64,000 bases of DNA, from assembly GCF_010365105.1 (NCBI RefSeq), contig NZ_JAAFGZ010000025.1, positions 20,655 through 84,654 on the forward strand. The letters are read 5' to 3'. Below are positions 1-7,470 of the stretch, piece after piece. Position 1 is the first letter of the stretch. Each line of letters starts with the position of its first letter. A model generated the notes under the pieces. It was not told where the DNA came from, did not search any database, and was given only the letters and a program-made list of their open reading frames with translations. The translations under genes and the position numbers were made by a program. This stretch comes from Polaromonas sp. Lineage in GTDB: Bacteria > Pseudomonadota > Gammaproteobacteria > Burkholderiales > Burkholderiaceae_C.

Positions 1-109
1 GCTGGAAAACATCGGTTCGGCCTGGCGCGAGATCGATCCGCAAAAATCACACTCGATGCCCGAAGCGTCGAATGACCATGCCACCCCACGTTTTTCTGCA
101 GGAGCCTGA
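1..109 (+). CDS. fliS: Flagellar export chaperone FliS, C-terminal fragment (5' end outside window)
   Basis: Only the last 35 codons are present, ending at TGA 107-109. The visible peptide contains NIGSAWREID, which resembles the last helix of FliS, the cytoplasmic chaperone that holds unpolymerised flagellin. The assignment rests mainly on context: the next gene is FliT-like and begins four bases after this stop, as in fliD-fliS-fliT operons. The tail after the helix is Ser/Ala/Pro rich and carries no motif. The fragment is too short to exclude another small flagellar protein. Confidence 0.7.
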   Translation, partial: LENIGSAWREIDPQKSHSMPEASNDHATPRFSAGA

Positions 110-112
110 TCC

Positions 113-457
113 ATGAGTTCTCAAAGTGAAGTGATGCATTGCTACGAACAGATTGCGCTGTTGGCGGAACAGATGCTGTCGCTGGCGCGCACCTGTCAGT
201 GGGGCGAGTTGCCGGCGCATGAAACGATGTACAGCGGCATGGTGGACCGGCTCAAAGAGATCGAAGCGCTCGAATCGCTGCATGAAGAGCAGGTGGCGCG
301 CAAGTATCTGCTGCTCAGCCGTATCGCGTCGCACCAAGCGGAAATCTCCAGCCTGGTCATGCCCCAGCTGCGGCAGCTGGGTGAAATGGTCCGGAATCTT
401 GAGCAGCAGGAAAGCCTTCAGAAAGCCTACGGCCCGCATTCCGACATACGATTGTGA
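113..457 (+). CDS. fliT: FliT-like flagellar chaperone
   Basis: This 114-residue protein is predicted almost entirely helical, with heptad-like leucines (CYEQIALLAEQMLSLA near the N-terminus, YLLLSRIASHQAEI in the middle). That fits FliT, the small chaperone of the filament cap FliD, which in enterics also binds FlhC to dampen class II transcription. FliT sequences diverge strongly, so the call depends on size, helical pattern and position directly after fliS. The ATG at 113 follows AGGAG at about 99-103, with the ribosome site inside the fliS end. The nearby flhDC genes make the known FliT-FlhC feedback plausible here, but that is inference. Confidence 0.65.
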   Translation: MSSQSEVMHCYEQIALLAEQMLSLARTCQWGELPAHETMYSGMVDRLKEIEALESLHEEQVARKYLLLSRIASHQAEISSLVMPQLRQLGEMVRNLEQQESLQKAYGPHSDIRL

Positions 458-550
458 TTCCATTTTCACCAGTCATGTCCTTGCCTGGCCTTGGCCGTTA
501 ACGCACTGTCAGCCGTTTTGCGCCTGATCCTGCCCTGAAATGGAAACCCG

Positions 551-1804
551 ATGAGCGGCCTGACGCCTCTGGTTGACACGCTGCTGGCCACCCGGCTGGC
601 CCAGCGGGTGGATTTGGTGCCGCTCAAGCCCGAAGTGCAGCTTGCCGGCCCGGGACCGGTCACGCAGGTCGAGGAAGTGATCAACGACGTCCGACTGCCG
701 TCGCGTGCGGCCGTGGAGCAGCAACTGGGCGTGGGACCGCTGAAAAGCGGCCTGCGTGGCCATGGCGACATAAGCGCGCGGCCCGACCAGGCGGTGACAC
801 TGAGTGCTGCGGCGCGCGCGGTCAGCGCCATCCTGGACGGACACACCGGCGCAGCAGCGCGGGTCATCGGCAGCGGCCCGCTGTTGCCGTCGTCGCAACT
901 GCCGCCGTCTCCGGTGATTGCCGAAACGCTGGCTCGCACTGTCAGCCGTTCTGGCCTGTTCTATGAATCGCACTTGGCGCAGTTCGCTGCCGGCGCGCGC
1001 TCGCTGGCCGAATTGGCGCAGGAGCCGCAGTCCCGCATGGAGGGAATCCTTAAGGCCGCGACGGTCCAGGCGGACTTGCCAGAGGGGGCTGGCCCGGATG
1101 GCGAACGGGCCGTGGCCCCGTTAAACAGCCGCGCCGCCCAGCCTGTCATGACGCAGGCCGACGAGGCAGCACCGGGCGGGAGTAACAAGCCGGGTGTCGC
1201 CGTTCCCCCGCCGCCGGCTAACGACCCGGAATCAGCCCGGCTTGCACCAGGCCTTGAGGCGGCCCATGCACACAAGAGTGCCTACGCGTCCATGCAAGAG
1301 GCTGATGGGTCAACGCCTGCGGCAAAAAGCCACGACGACAGCGCGACGCATGCGGCACGCGGAACCACGCCTGCACTGGCGGGAATTCACCAGGATGCGG
1401 TGGCCCTGGTGCGCCAGCAACTCGAACTGTTGGCACAGCCCGTATTTCGCTGGAGCGGCGAAGCCTGGCCCGCCGTGTCCATGGATTGGGAAATCCGGGA
1501 AGATGAACGCCAGGCCGCAATCGGCGACGAGGCCATGCCCCGCAGCTGGAGCACCCGGCTGGCCTTGACCCTTCCGACACTCAGGAACATTGAAGTGCGG
1601 ATCAGCCTGACCGGCGATGCCCTGCAGGTTCGCCTGGCTGCCAGCGAAGACGTCACCCAGGACCGGCTTCGTGAAGCCCGCGCCGAACTGCCGGAACGCC
1701 TGAGTGCTCTGGGGCTCGAACTGACGAGCCTGCAGATTGGCTCCCTTGCCGAACCTACCGAACCTGCCGACGCAAACACGCCGAAAGCCGACGATGGAGA
1801 CTAG
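551..1804 (+). CDS. fliK: FliK-type flagellar hook-length control protein
   Basis: The 417-residue protein has a long low-complexity Ala/Pro/Gly/Ser N-terminal two thirds and a folded C-terminal domain (about residues 295-395). The latter has the alternating pattern of the Flg_hook domain: WEIRED, LTLPTLRNIEVRISL, LQVRLAA, LSALGLELTSLQIG. FliK is secreted as a molecular ruler and its C-terminal domain switches FlhB specificity from hook to filament. The next gene encodes an FlhB cytoplasmic-domain protein, a natural partner, and overlaps it by 11 bases. The N-terminal part shows no conserved motif, as expected for this family. FliK paralogues exist, so this may be an accessory copy rather than the main one. 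Confidence 0.75.
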   Translation: MSGLTPLVDTLLATRLAQRVDLVPLKPEVQLAGPGPVTQVEEVINDVRLPSRAAVEQQLGVGPLKSGLRGHGDISARPDQAVTLSAAARAVSAILDGHTGAAARVIGSGPLLPSSQLPPSPVIAETLARTVSRSGLFYESHLAQFAAGARSLAELAQEPQSRMEGILKAATVQADLPEGAGPDGERAVAPLNSRAAQPVMTQADEAAPGGSNKPGVAVPPPPANDPESARLAPGLEAAHAHKSAYASMQEADGSTPAAKSHDDSATHAARGTTPALAGIHQDAVALVRQQLELLAQPVFRWSGEAWPAVSMDWEIREDERQAAIGDEAMPRSWSTRLALTLPTLRNIEVRISLTGDALQVRLAASEDVTQDRLREARAELPERLSALGLELTSLQIGSLAEPTEPADANTPKADDGD

Positions 1805-2099
1805 CCCTGCAGGTGACGATCCGGCCGCCCGCGACATGGCCGGTCGGCCCAGCGCCATCGCGCTTTCTTATGCCAACAAGAACCGGGCGCCGCTGGTGGT
1901 GGCCAAAGGCTATGGCGCCGTGGCCGATTCCATCGTCAAGCGGGCGCGCGAAAGCGGTTTGTACGTGCATGAATCGCCGGAACTGGTCAAGTTGCTGATG
2001 CAAGTCAGCCTGGACGACGAAATCCCGCCGCAGTTGTACCTGGTCGTCGCCGAAGTGCTGGCCTGGCTTTACCGGCTCGAACCTGACCATTCCGCCTGA
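1794..2099 (+). CDS. FlhB-related protein: C-terminal export-switch domain only
   Basis: The 101-residue protein matches the cytoplasmic C-terminal domain of FlhB/EscU/YscU (IALSYANKNRAPLVVAKGYGA, then ADSIVKRARESGLYVHESPELVKLL and a terminal VVAEVLAWLYRL helix). It lacks the four membrane helices of FlhB, and the autocleavage NPTH is replaced by ANKN, so it cannot be the export gate itself. Stand-alone proteins of this kind (often called FhlB) occur beside fliK in many proteobacteria and can partly support FlhB function. The ATG at 1794 lies inside the fliK reading frame, suggesting translational coupling. It is the last gene of this flagellar operon. Confidence 0.8.
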   Translation: METSPAGDDPAARDMAGRPSAIALSYANKNRAPLVVAKGYGAVADSIVKRARESGLYVHESPELVKLLMQVSLDDEIPPQLYLVVAEVLAWLYRLEPDHSA

Positions 2100-2180
2100 A
2101 TTTCATCAAATTTTCAGATGCACTTGCACTTCTGCTAATTGATGGAAGTGATGCAAAACTGAAACAAAATAAATAAAAGT

Positions 2181-2208
2181 GTGACATAGATGTAAAAATA
2201 TCTAGAAT
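2181..2208 (+). promoter_or_regulatory. Candidate sigma-70 promoter of flhDC
   Basis: GTGACA at 2181-2186 and TAGAAT at 2203-2208 are separated by 16 bases, in the most A+T-rich stretch of this region (2100-2341). Transcription would start near 2215, giving a leader of about 125 bases before flhD. No flagellar sigma-28 or sigma-54 motif was seen, which fits flhDC being the class I operon. It was identified by eye, without scoring. Confidence 0.45.
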
Positions 2209-2341
2209 ATGGCAAAAGCAGATTTAGAAAACATCTTTGCTGGATATTTCATTCAACGTCATTTTTTTAATATTCGATTCATTTATTTATTTCTCTGTTT
2301 TGCTTGAAATTACAGCTAAACAAGAGAAAAAGGAAAAAGTT

Positions 2342-2659
2342 ATGGCTGAAACCACCAACACCAATGAAATTGGTGATCTGAACCTGACCTATTTGCTGTT
2401 GGCCCAGCGCTTGGTGCGGGAAGACGTTGCCACAGCCATGTTTCGCCTGGGTTTGAGCCGGGAAGTGGCTGATTTGTTGGGCAATTTGTCACTTTCCCAA
2501 ATCGTGAAGCTGGCGGCTTCCAGCCTGTTCCTGTGCCGGCTGCGGTTTGACGACCAGCCGATTTTGTCGGCACTGACACAGGACGGCAAAAGCCTGCCCT
2601 TGCAGCAGGCGCATGCGGCCATTGTGTTGTCGGGCCAGCGGATTAACGCCCTGCAGTGA
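2342..2659 (+). CDS. flhD: Flagellar master regulator subunit FlhD
   Basis: The protein has 105 residues and is all-helical, with the family pattern DLNLTYLLLAQRLVREDVATAMFRLG and LSLSQIVKLAASS. FlhD pairs with FlhC as an FlhD4C2 complex that activates class II flagellar promoters together with sigma-70. The ATG at 2342 is preceded by a purine-rich stretch (AAAGGAAAAAG) that can serve as the ribosome site. An in-frame ATG 105 bases upstream would add a hydrophobic Phe/Ile-rich extension foreign to the family and was rejected. flhC follows 63 bases later. Confidence 0.93.
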   Translation: MAETTNTNEIGDLNLTYLLLAQRLVREDVATAMFRLGLSREVADLLGNLSLSQIVKLAASSLFLCRLRFDDQPILSALTQDGKSLPLQQAHAAIVLSGQRINALQ

Positions 2660-2722
2660 TGTTACATATTGCGCCTTCAGATCTTTCAAAAATAGTTACC
2701 CAAGCTGAACGTGAAAGTCATC

Positions 2723-3346
2723 ATGGTTGCTAAAAGCGTCATTCGTGAAGCGCGCGAGATCCATCTGGCGATCGACCTGATCAAGCTGGGCGCCCGCCTG
2801 CAGTTCCTGGAAGCGGAAACGACGCTGAGCCGGGACCGCCTGATCAAGCTGTACAAGGAAATCCGGGGCGTTTCGCCGCCCAAGGGCCTGTTGCCGTTTT
2901 CGACCGACTGGTTTATGACCTGGCTGGCGAACATTCATTCGTCGATGTTCTACAACATCTACCGCTTCATGGTGACGCATGGCGACTGCGCGCGGATTCC
3001 GGCGGTCATCAAGAGCTACCGGCTGTATTTGGAGCAGGTCGGGCAGCAGGGCGGTGAGCCGATTCTCGATTTCACGCGGGCCTGGACGCTGGTGCGCTTT
3101 TTCGACAGCGACATGCTGCAGCTGAGCACCTGCACACGCTGCACCGGACAGTTTGTCGCCCATGCGCACGAACCGCAAAACCATTACGTCTGCGTGCTGT
3201 GCCGGCCGCCATCGCGTGCCGGCAAGACCAGCAAGACGCCGCGCGCTGTGCCGGCAAAAGCCGCCATGCCGAAGCAGCCTGGGCTTGTGGCGTCGCCTTC
3301 GTCGTCGCAATGGCTGGCCGATGTGATGAACGGTGCCCGTATCTGA
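2723..3346 (+). CDS. flhC: Flagellar master regulator subunit FlhC
   Basis: The 207-residue protein has the FlhC signature [25 protein letters not shown] and the zinc-binding cysteines C137, C140, C157 and C160. With the ATG at 2723 these fall at the same numbers as in E. coli FlhC, which decides this start over a GTG four codons upstream (2711). FlhC supplies most of the DNA contact in FlhD4C2. The basic, Ala/Pro-rich C-terminal tail after the zinc site is longer and less conserved. It lies between flhD and motA in one transcription unit. Confidence 0.95.
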   Translation: MVAKSVIREAREIHLAIDLIKLGARLQFLEAETTLSRDRLIKLYKEIRGVSPPKGLLPFSTDWFMTWLANIHSSMFYNIYRFMVTHGDCARIPAVIKSYRLYLEQVGQQGGEPILDFTRAWTLVRFFDSDMLQLSTCTRCTGQFVAHAHEPQNHYVCVLCRPPSRAGKTSKTPRAVPAKAAMPKQPGLVASPSSSQWLADVMNGARI

Positions 3347-3403
3347 CCTGTCGCAGGGCGGTGGCGGCGAATCGCGAAGTAAACATTGAATGGGGAGAGC
3401 GGC

Positions 3404-4267
3404 GTGCTGGTGATTCTTGGATATGTGGTGGTGCTGGGGTCGGTGTTTGGCGGTTATGCCCTGATGGGCGGGCATTTTGGCGTGCTCTACCAGCCCCTGG
3501 AAGTGCTGATCATCGGCGGTGCGGCTGTGGGCGCCTTCATTGCGGGCAACGATGGCAAGACCATACGTGCCACGCTGAAGGCGCTGCCCGGCCTGGTCAA
3601 GAGTTCCGGCAAGCACGACAAGGCGCTTTTCATGGAACTGCTTGCCTTGATGTACGTGCTGCTGTCCAAGGGCCGCAAGGACGGCATGATGGCGCTGGAG
3701 TCCGATGTCGAGGACCCAAAGAACAGCCCTGTCTTTGCGCCTTACAAGGTGATCCTGGCCGATGCCCATGTGCTGGAGTTCATGACCGACTACCTGCGCC
3801 TGGTTGTCAGCGGCAACACCGATCCGCATGAGATCGGCGAGCTGATGGAGCAGGAAATGGAAACTTTCAAGCACGAAGGCGAGATTCCTGCGCACAGCCT
3901 GACGCGTGTTGGCGATGCGTTGCCGGCGCTGGGCATCGTGGCGGCGGTACTGGGCGTGGTGCATGCGCTGGCTTCAGCCGACCTGCCGCCGGCCGAGATG
4001 GGCCAGCTGATTGCGCATGCGATGGTTGGAACCTTCCTGGGCATCTTGCTGGCCTATGGTTTCGTTTCCCCGCTGGGCACGCTGATCGAGCACAAGGTGG
4101 CCGAGTCCCTCAAGGTTTATGAGTGCATCCGGGTCACCTTGATGGCCAGCCTGAACGGCTATGCGCCGCAGCTGGCGGTGGAGTTTGGCCGAAAAGTATT
4201 GCTATCCACCGAACGGCCTTCCTTCAGCGAACTCGAAGGGCATGTGCGCGATGTCAAGAGCCGCTGA
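3404..4267 (+). CDS. motA: Flagellar motor stator protein MotA
   Basis: MotA forms the proton-channel stator with MotB in the inner membrane and drives rotor torque through its cytoplasmic loop. The 287 residues show two N-terminal membrane helices (LVILGYVVVLGSVFGGYAL and a Gly/Ala-rich helix), a large cytoplasmic loop and two further helices containing VGDALPALGIVAAVLGVV and GTFLGILLAYGF. The GTG at 3404 is chosen because it gives the usual MotA N-terminus (MLVILGY) and has GGGGAGAG just upstream. A TTG at 3386 would add six residues. motB follows after 18 bases. Confidence 0.95.
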   Translation: MLVILGYVVVLGSVFGGYALMGGHFGVLYQPLEVLIIGGAAVGAFIAGNDGKTIRATLKALPGLVKSSGKHDKALFMELLALMYVLLSKGRKDGMMALESDVEDPKNSPVFAPYKVILADAHVLEFMTDYLRLVVSGNTDPHEIGELMEQEMETFKHEGEIPAHSLTRVGDALPALGIVAAVLGVVHALASADLPPAEMGQLIAHAMVGTFLGILLAYGFVSPLGTLIEHKVAESLKVYECIRVTLMASLNGYAPQLAVEFGRKVLLSTERPSFSELEGHVRDVKSR

Positions 4268-4285
4268 ACCCTGCAAGGCCCCAGC

Positions 4286-5230
4286 ATGAGCAGCGACGCC
4301 AAACGCCCGATCATCGTCATCAAGCGCAAAGTGATGGCGGCCGGCCACCATGGCGGCGCCTGGAAGATTGCCTTTGCCGACTTCATGACGGCGATGTTCG
4401 CTTTTTTCCTGGTCATGTGGCTGCTGTCGTCCTCCTCGCCCAAACAGTTGAGAGGCATTGCCGAACATTTCCAGATGCCGCTGAGCGAAGCGCTCAAGGG
4501 CGGGCCGGCCATCAACAACAGCCCCAGCGTGATTCCGGGCGGCGGCGATCCTCCATTGACCAAGGACGAGATCAAGAAGCCGAAAAACGAGGAAGACCTT
4601 GAAGCGATGGCCAATGCCGAGGACGTCGCCCGCCTGGACAACCTGAAAAAGCAGCTTGACGAGATGATCGAGTCCAGCCCGCTGCTCAAGCAGTTCAGCC
4701 CGCAGCTGCTGATCGACATCACGCCCGAAGGCTTGCGCATCCAGATTGTCGACAGCAGCAACCGGCCGATGTTCGACCGCTCCAGCGCGGTGGTGCAGTC
4801 CTATATGCACACCATCCTGCGCGAGATCAGCCCGGTCATCAATGCACAGCCCAACAAGATCACCTTGTCGGGGCATACCGATGCCACCCGATACGCACAG
4901 GGTGACAAGTCCTACAGCAACTGGGAGCTGTCAGCCGACCGGGCCAATGCGTCGCGCCGCGAACTCGTGGCCGGCGGCCTTCAGGAGGTCAAGATCCTGC
5001 GGGTCATGGGCGTTGCGTCAAGCATGAACCTGAACCAGGAAGACCCTTTTGCACCCATCAACCGCCGCATCAGCATTGTCGTGCTCAACCAGCGTGCCCA
5101 GGCTGCCATCGAGAAAGCCAATGCAGCCAATGCCTCCGGCGGGCTGGCCAGGCCGGTCGCTTCGCAGCCAGCCCGTGCCAGCCAGACGGCCGTGAAGCTG
5201 TCAACCGTTGCTCCCGGCCAGCGGAGCTGA
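4286..5230 (+). CDS. motB: Flagellar motor stator protein MotB
   Basis: The 314-residue protein has a short cytoplasmic basic N-terminus, one membrane helix carrying the essential proton-binding aspartate (FADFMTAMF, D32, the same number as in E. coli), a periplasmic linker and plug, and an OmpA-like peptidoglycan-binding domain (ITLSGHTDATRY, NWELSADRANASRREL, NRRISIVV). It anchors the MotA/MotB stator to the cell wall. The last 45 residues are Ala/Ser rich and variable. It follows motA closely, and cheA comes next after 100 bases. Confidence 0.95.
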   Translation: MSSDAKRPIIVIKRKVMAAGHHGGAWKIAFADFMTAMFAFFLVMWLLSSSSPKQLRGIAEHFQMPLSEALKGGPAINNSPSVIPGGGDPPLTKDEIKKPKNEEDLEAMANAEDVARLDNLKKQLDEMIESSPLLKQFSPQLLIDITPEGLRIQIVDSSNRPMFDRSSAVVQSYMHTILREISPVINAQPNKITLSGHTDATRYAQGDKSYSNWELSADRANASRRELVAGGLQEVKILRVMGVASSMNLNQEDPFAPINRRISIVVLNQRAQAAIEKANAANASGGLARPVASQPARASQTAVKLSTVAPGQRS

Positions 5231-5330
5231 CGCGCCTGCCAATTCCTGGCGGCCAGATGAACCCGTCTTGCGGCACGCTTGCCTCAATCGACTGGTCAGC
5301 CGCCAGAACCCAACCCGAAAAGCCTAAAAG

Positions 5331-7382
5331 ATGGATATCACCCAGTTTTACCAGACCTTTTTTGAAGAAGCCGACGAACTGCTGGCGGAAATGGAGCAGC
5401 TGCTTTTGGGGCTTGACCTTCAGGCGCCCGACAGTGAAGACCTGAACGCCGTGTTTCGCGCGGCGCATTCGATCAAGGGCGGCGCCGCCACCTTCGGCTT
5501 TGTGGCGCTGACCGATACCACCCACCTGTTGGAGAACCTGCTGGACCGCGCCCGGCATGGCGAGCTGACGCTGAGTACCAAGATGATGGATGTTTTTTTG
5601 GAGACCAAGGACGTGTTGCAAAAAGAATTGAGCGCTTACCGCGAGGGCAAGGAACCCGAGCCGCAAATGGTCGAGCAGATTTGCGCCGTGCTGCGCCAGC
5701 TGGCGCTTGAGGCCAATGCCGCTGCTTCGCCCGTGCTTTCGGCGGCGCCCGCCATAAAAGCGCTGGCACCCGCTCCTGCACCGGTTCCCGCTGCCCTGGC
5801 GCGGGACGAGGGCAGCCCGCCAGCCGTTCCCACGCTGAAGGTCCGCTTTACCAAGGTTTCGGACCATGACCAGAAACTGCTGGCCGAGGAAATGGCCAAC
5901 CTGGGGACTGTGCTGGCGCAGACCGCCGAGGCCGACAGCCTGACGCTGTGGCTGCAAACCGCGTGCGATGCCGATGACCTGGTGGCGGTGAGTTGCTTCA
6001 TTGTGGAAACCGAACAGATTGAAATCAGCACCGCAACGCCCTCAGAGGTGTCGGAACCGCAGCCGCAGCCGGAACATCCGGACCAGCCTGGCCAGCCGGA
6101 AAGCCCGGCCGTCCTTGCTGACGTGGCGGCTACGCAACCCGCGCTGCTGCCGGGCGCCGTTCCCGGGACGGCTGCAGCCGCGCCAGCCGCCGCCGGCCAG
6201 GCCAGGGAATCCAATTCCATCCGGGTCGATGTCGAAAAGGTGGACCAGATCATCAACCTCGTCGGCGAACTCGTGATCACCCAGTCGATGCTGACGCAAA
6301 CCGCGTCCACGCTGGATCCGGTGCTGCACGAGCGCCTGCTCAGCGGCCTGGGCCACCTGGAACGCAATGCGCGCGACCTGCAGGAATCGGTCATGTCGAT
6401 CCGCATGATGCCGATGGATTATGTGTTCAGCCGCTTTCCGCGCCTGATACGCGACCTGTCGGCCAAGCTGGGCAAGCAGGTGCAACTGGTCACGGTTGGC
6501 AAGGAAACCGAGCTCGACAAAAGCCTGATCGAACGCATCATCGACCCGATCACCCACCTGGTACGCAACAGCCTGGACCACGGCATCGAAACGCCGGCGC
6601 AGCGCACCCTGGCCGGCAAGGACGCGTCGGGCCAGCTGACGCTGTCGGCGCAGCACCAGGGCGGCAGCATCGTGATCGAGGTCAAGGACGACGGCGGTGG
6701 GCTGGCGCGCAACAAGATCCTGGCCAAGGCCCGGCAGCAGGGCATCGCCATTGCCGAGAACGCGCCTGATGAAGAAGTCTGGCTGCTGATCATGGCGCCT
6801 GGTTTTTCAACCGCCGAAGCCGTGACCGATGTCTCGGGCCGGGGCGTCGGCATGGATGTGGTCAAGCGCAACATCCAGGAAATGGGCGGCCATGTCGAGA
6901 TTTCCTCGGTGCAGGGCAAGGGCACGACGATCCGGATCGTGCTGCCGCTGACGCTGGCGATCCTCAATGGCATGTCGGTCAGGATCGGCAATGAAATCTA
7001 CATCCTGCCGCTGAACTACGTCATCGAGTCGCTGCAGCCCCAGTCTGCAGACCTGCATGCGATCACTGCCGACGAGCAGGTGCTGCACGTGCGCGGCGAG
7101 TACTTGGCGCTGGTCGAGATGCACAAGCTGTTTGGCGTGGCCGGTGCCGTGCATAACCCGACGCAGGCCATTGTCGTCATCGTGCAGGCTGAGGGAACGC
7201 GTTTTGCGCTGCTGGTGGATCAGCTGGTGGGCCAGCACCAGGTGGTGGTCAAGAACCTGGAAACCAACTACCGCAAGGTGCCGGGGATTTCCGCCGCCAC
7301 CATACTGGGCGACGGCAATGTGGCGCTGATCATCGACGTGGCGGCGATACAGCGCACCCATCGCGAAAAAAAGGCGCGCTGA
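5331..7382 (+). CDS. cheA: Chemotaxis histidine kinase CheA
   Basis: The 683-residue protein has the class II CheA layout: HPt domain (AAHSIKGGAATFGF, phospho-acceptor His46), Ala/Pro linker, a P2-like response-regulator docking segment (about residues 165-230), second Pro-rich linker, dimerisation helices, HATPase with N-box LVRNSLDHGIE and glycine boxes (DDGGGLA, GRGVGMDVV), and a C-terminal CheW-like domain. It phosphorylates CheY and CheB in response to receptors. It is complete to the stop. It is the last gene of the flagellar block here: cheW, receptor or cheY genes are not found next to it, and a convergent gene of unrelated function starts 66 bases on. Confidence 0.95.
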   Translation: MDITQFYQTFFEEADELLAEMEQLLLGLDLQAPDSEDLNAVFRAAHSIKGGAATFGFVALTDTTHLLENLLDRARHGELTLSTKMMDVFLETKDVLQKELSAYREGKEPEPQMVEQICAVLRQLALEANAAASPVLSAAPAIKALAPAPAPVPAALARDEGSPPAVPTLKVRFTKVSDHDQKLLAEEMANLGTVLAQTAEADSLTLWLQTACDADDLVAVSCFIVETEQIEISTATPSEVSEPQPQPEHPDQPGQPESPAVLADVAATQPALLPGAVPGTAAAAPAAAGQARESNSIRVDVEKVDQIINLVGELVITQSMLTQTASTLDPVLHERLLSGLGHLERNARDLQESVMSIRMMPMDYVFSRFPRLIRDLSAKLGKQVQLVTVGKETELDKSLIERIIDPITHLVRNSLDHGIETPAQRTLAGKDASGQLTLSAQHQGGSIVIEVKDDGGGLARNKILAKARQQGIAIAENAPDEEVWLLIMAPGFSTAEAVTDVSGRGVGMDVVKRNIQEMGGHVEISSVQGKGTTIRIVLPLTLAILNGMSVRIGNEIYILPLNYVIESLQPQSADLHAITADEQVLHVRGEYLALVEMHKLFGVAGAVHNPTQAIVVIVQAEGTRFALLVDQLVGQHQVVVKNLETNYRKVPGISAATILGDGNVALIIDVAAIQRTHREKKAR

Positions 7383-7400
7383 ACCTTCACCCCCTTGCAA

Positions 7401-7470
7401 GCATGAAATATGCCTTTTCCGCATGCTGCGCATGGGGTAATAGCTATTTTATTGATAGCAATCAGGTAAT
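7401..7470 (+). repeat. Short dispersed repeat, copy R1 (AGCTAT core)
   Basis: The core AATAGCTATTTTATTGATAG lies in the cheA-ndvB gap, after an imperfect inverted arm (GCATGCTGCGCATG). The right end of the copy overlaps the minus-strand ndvB gene and supplies its last codons and TAA stop. It belongs to the same family as the copies near 20297, 23509, 27371, 43452, 53800, 59136, 61845 and 62460. Confidence 0.7.

Noticed and set aside
2237..2341. Longer FlhD beginning at 2237
   Set aside because: The extra Phe/Ile-rich residues come from A+T-rich leader DNA. ATG 2342 matches the family N-terminus and length.
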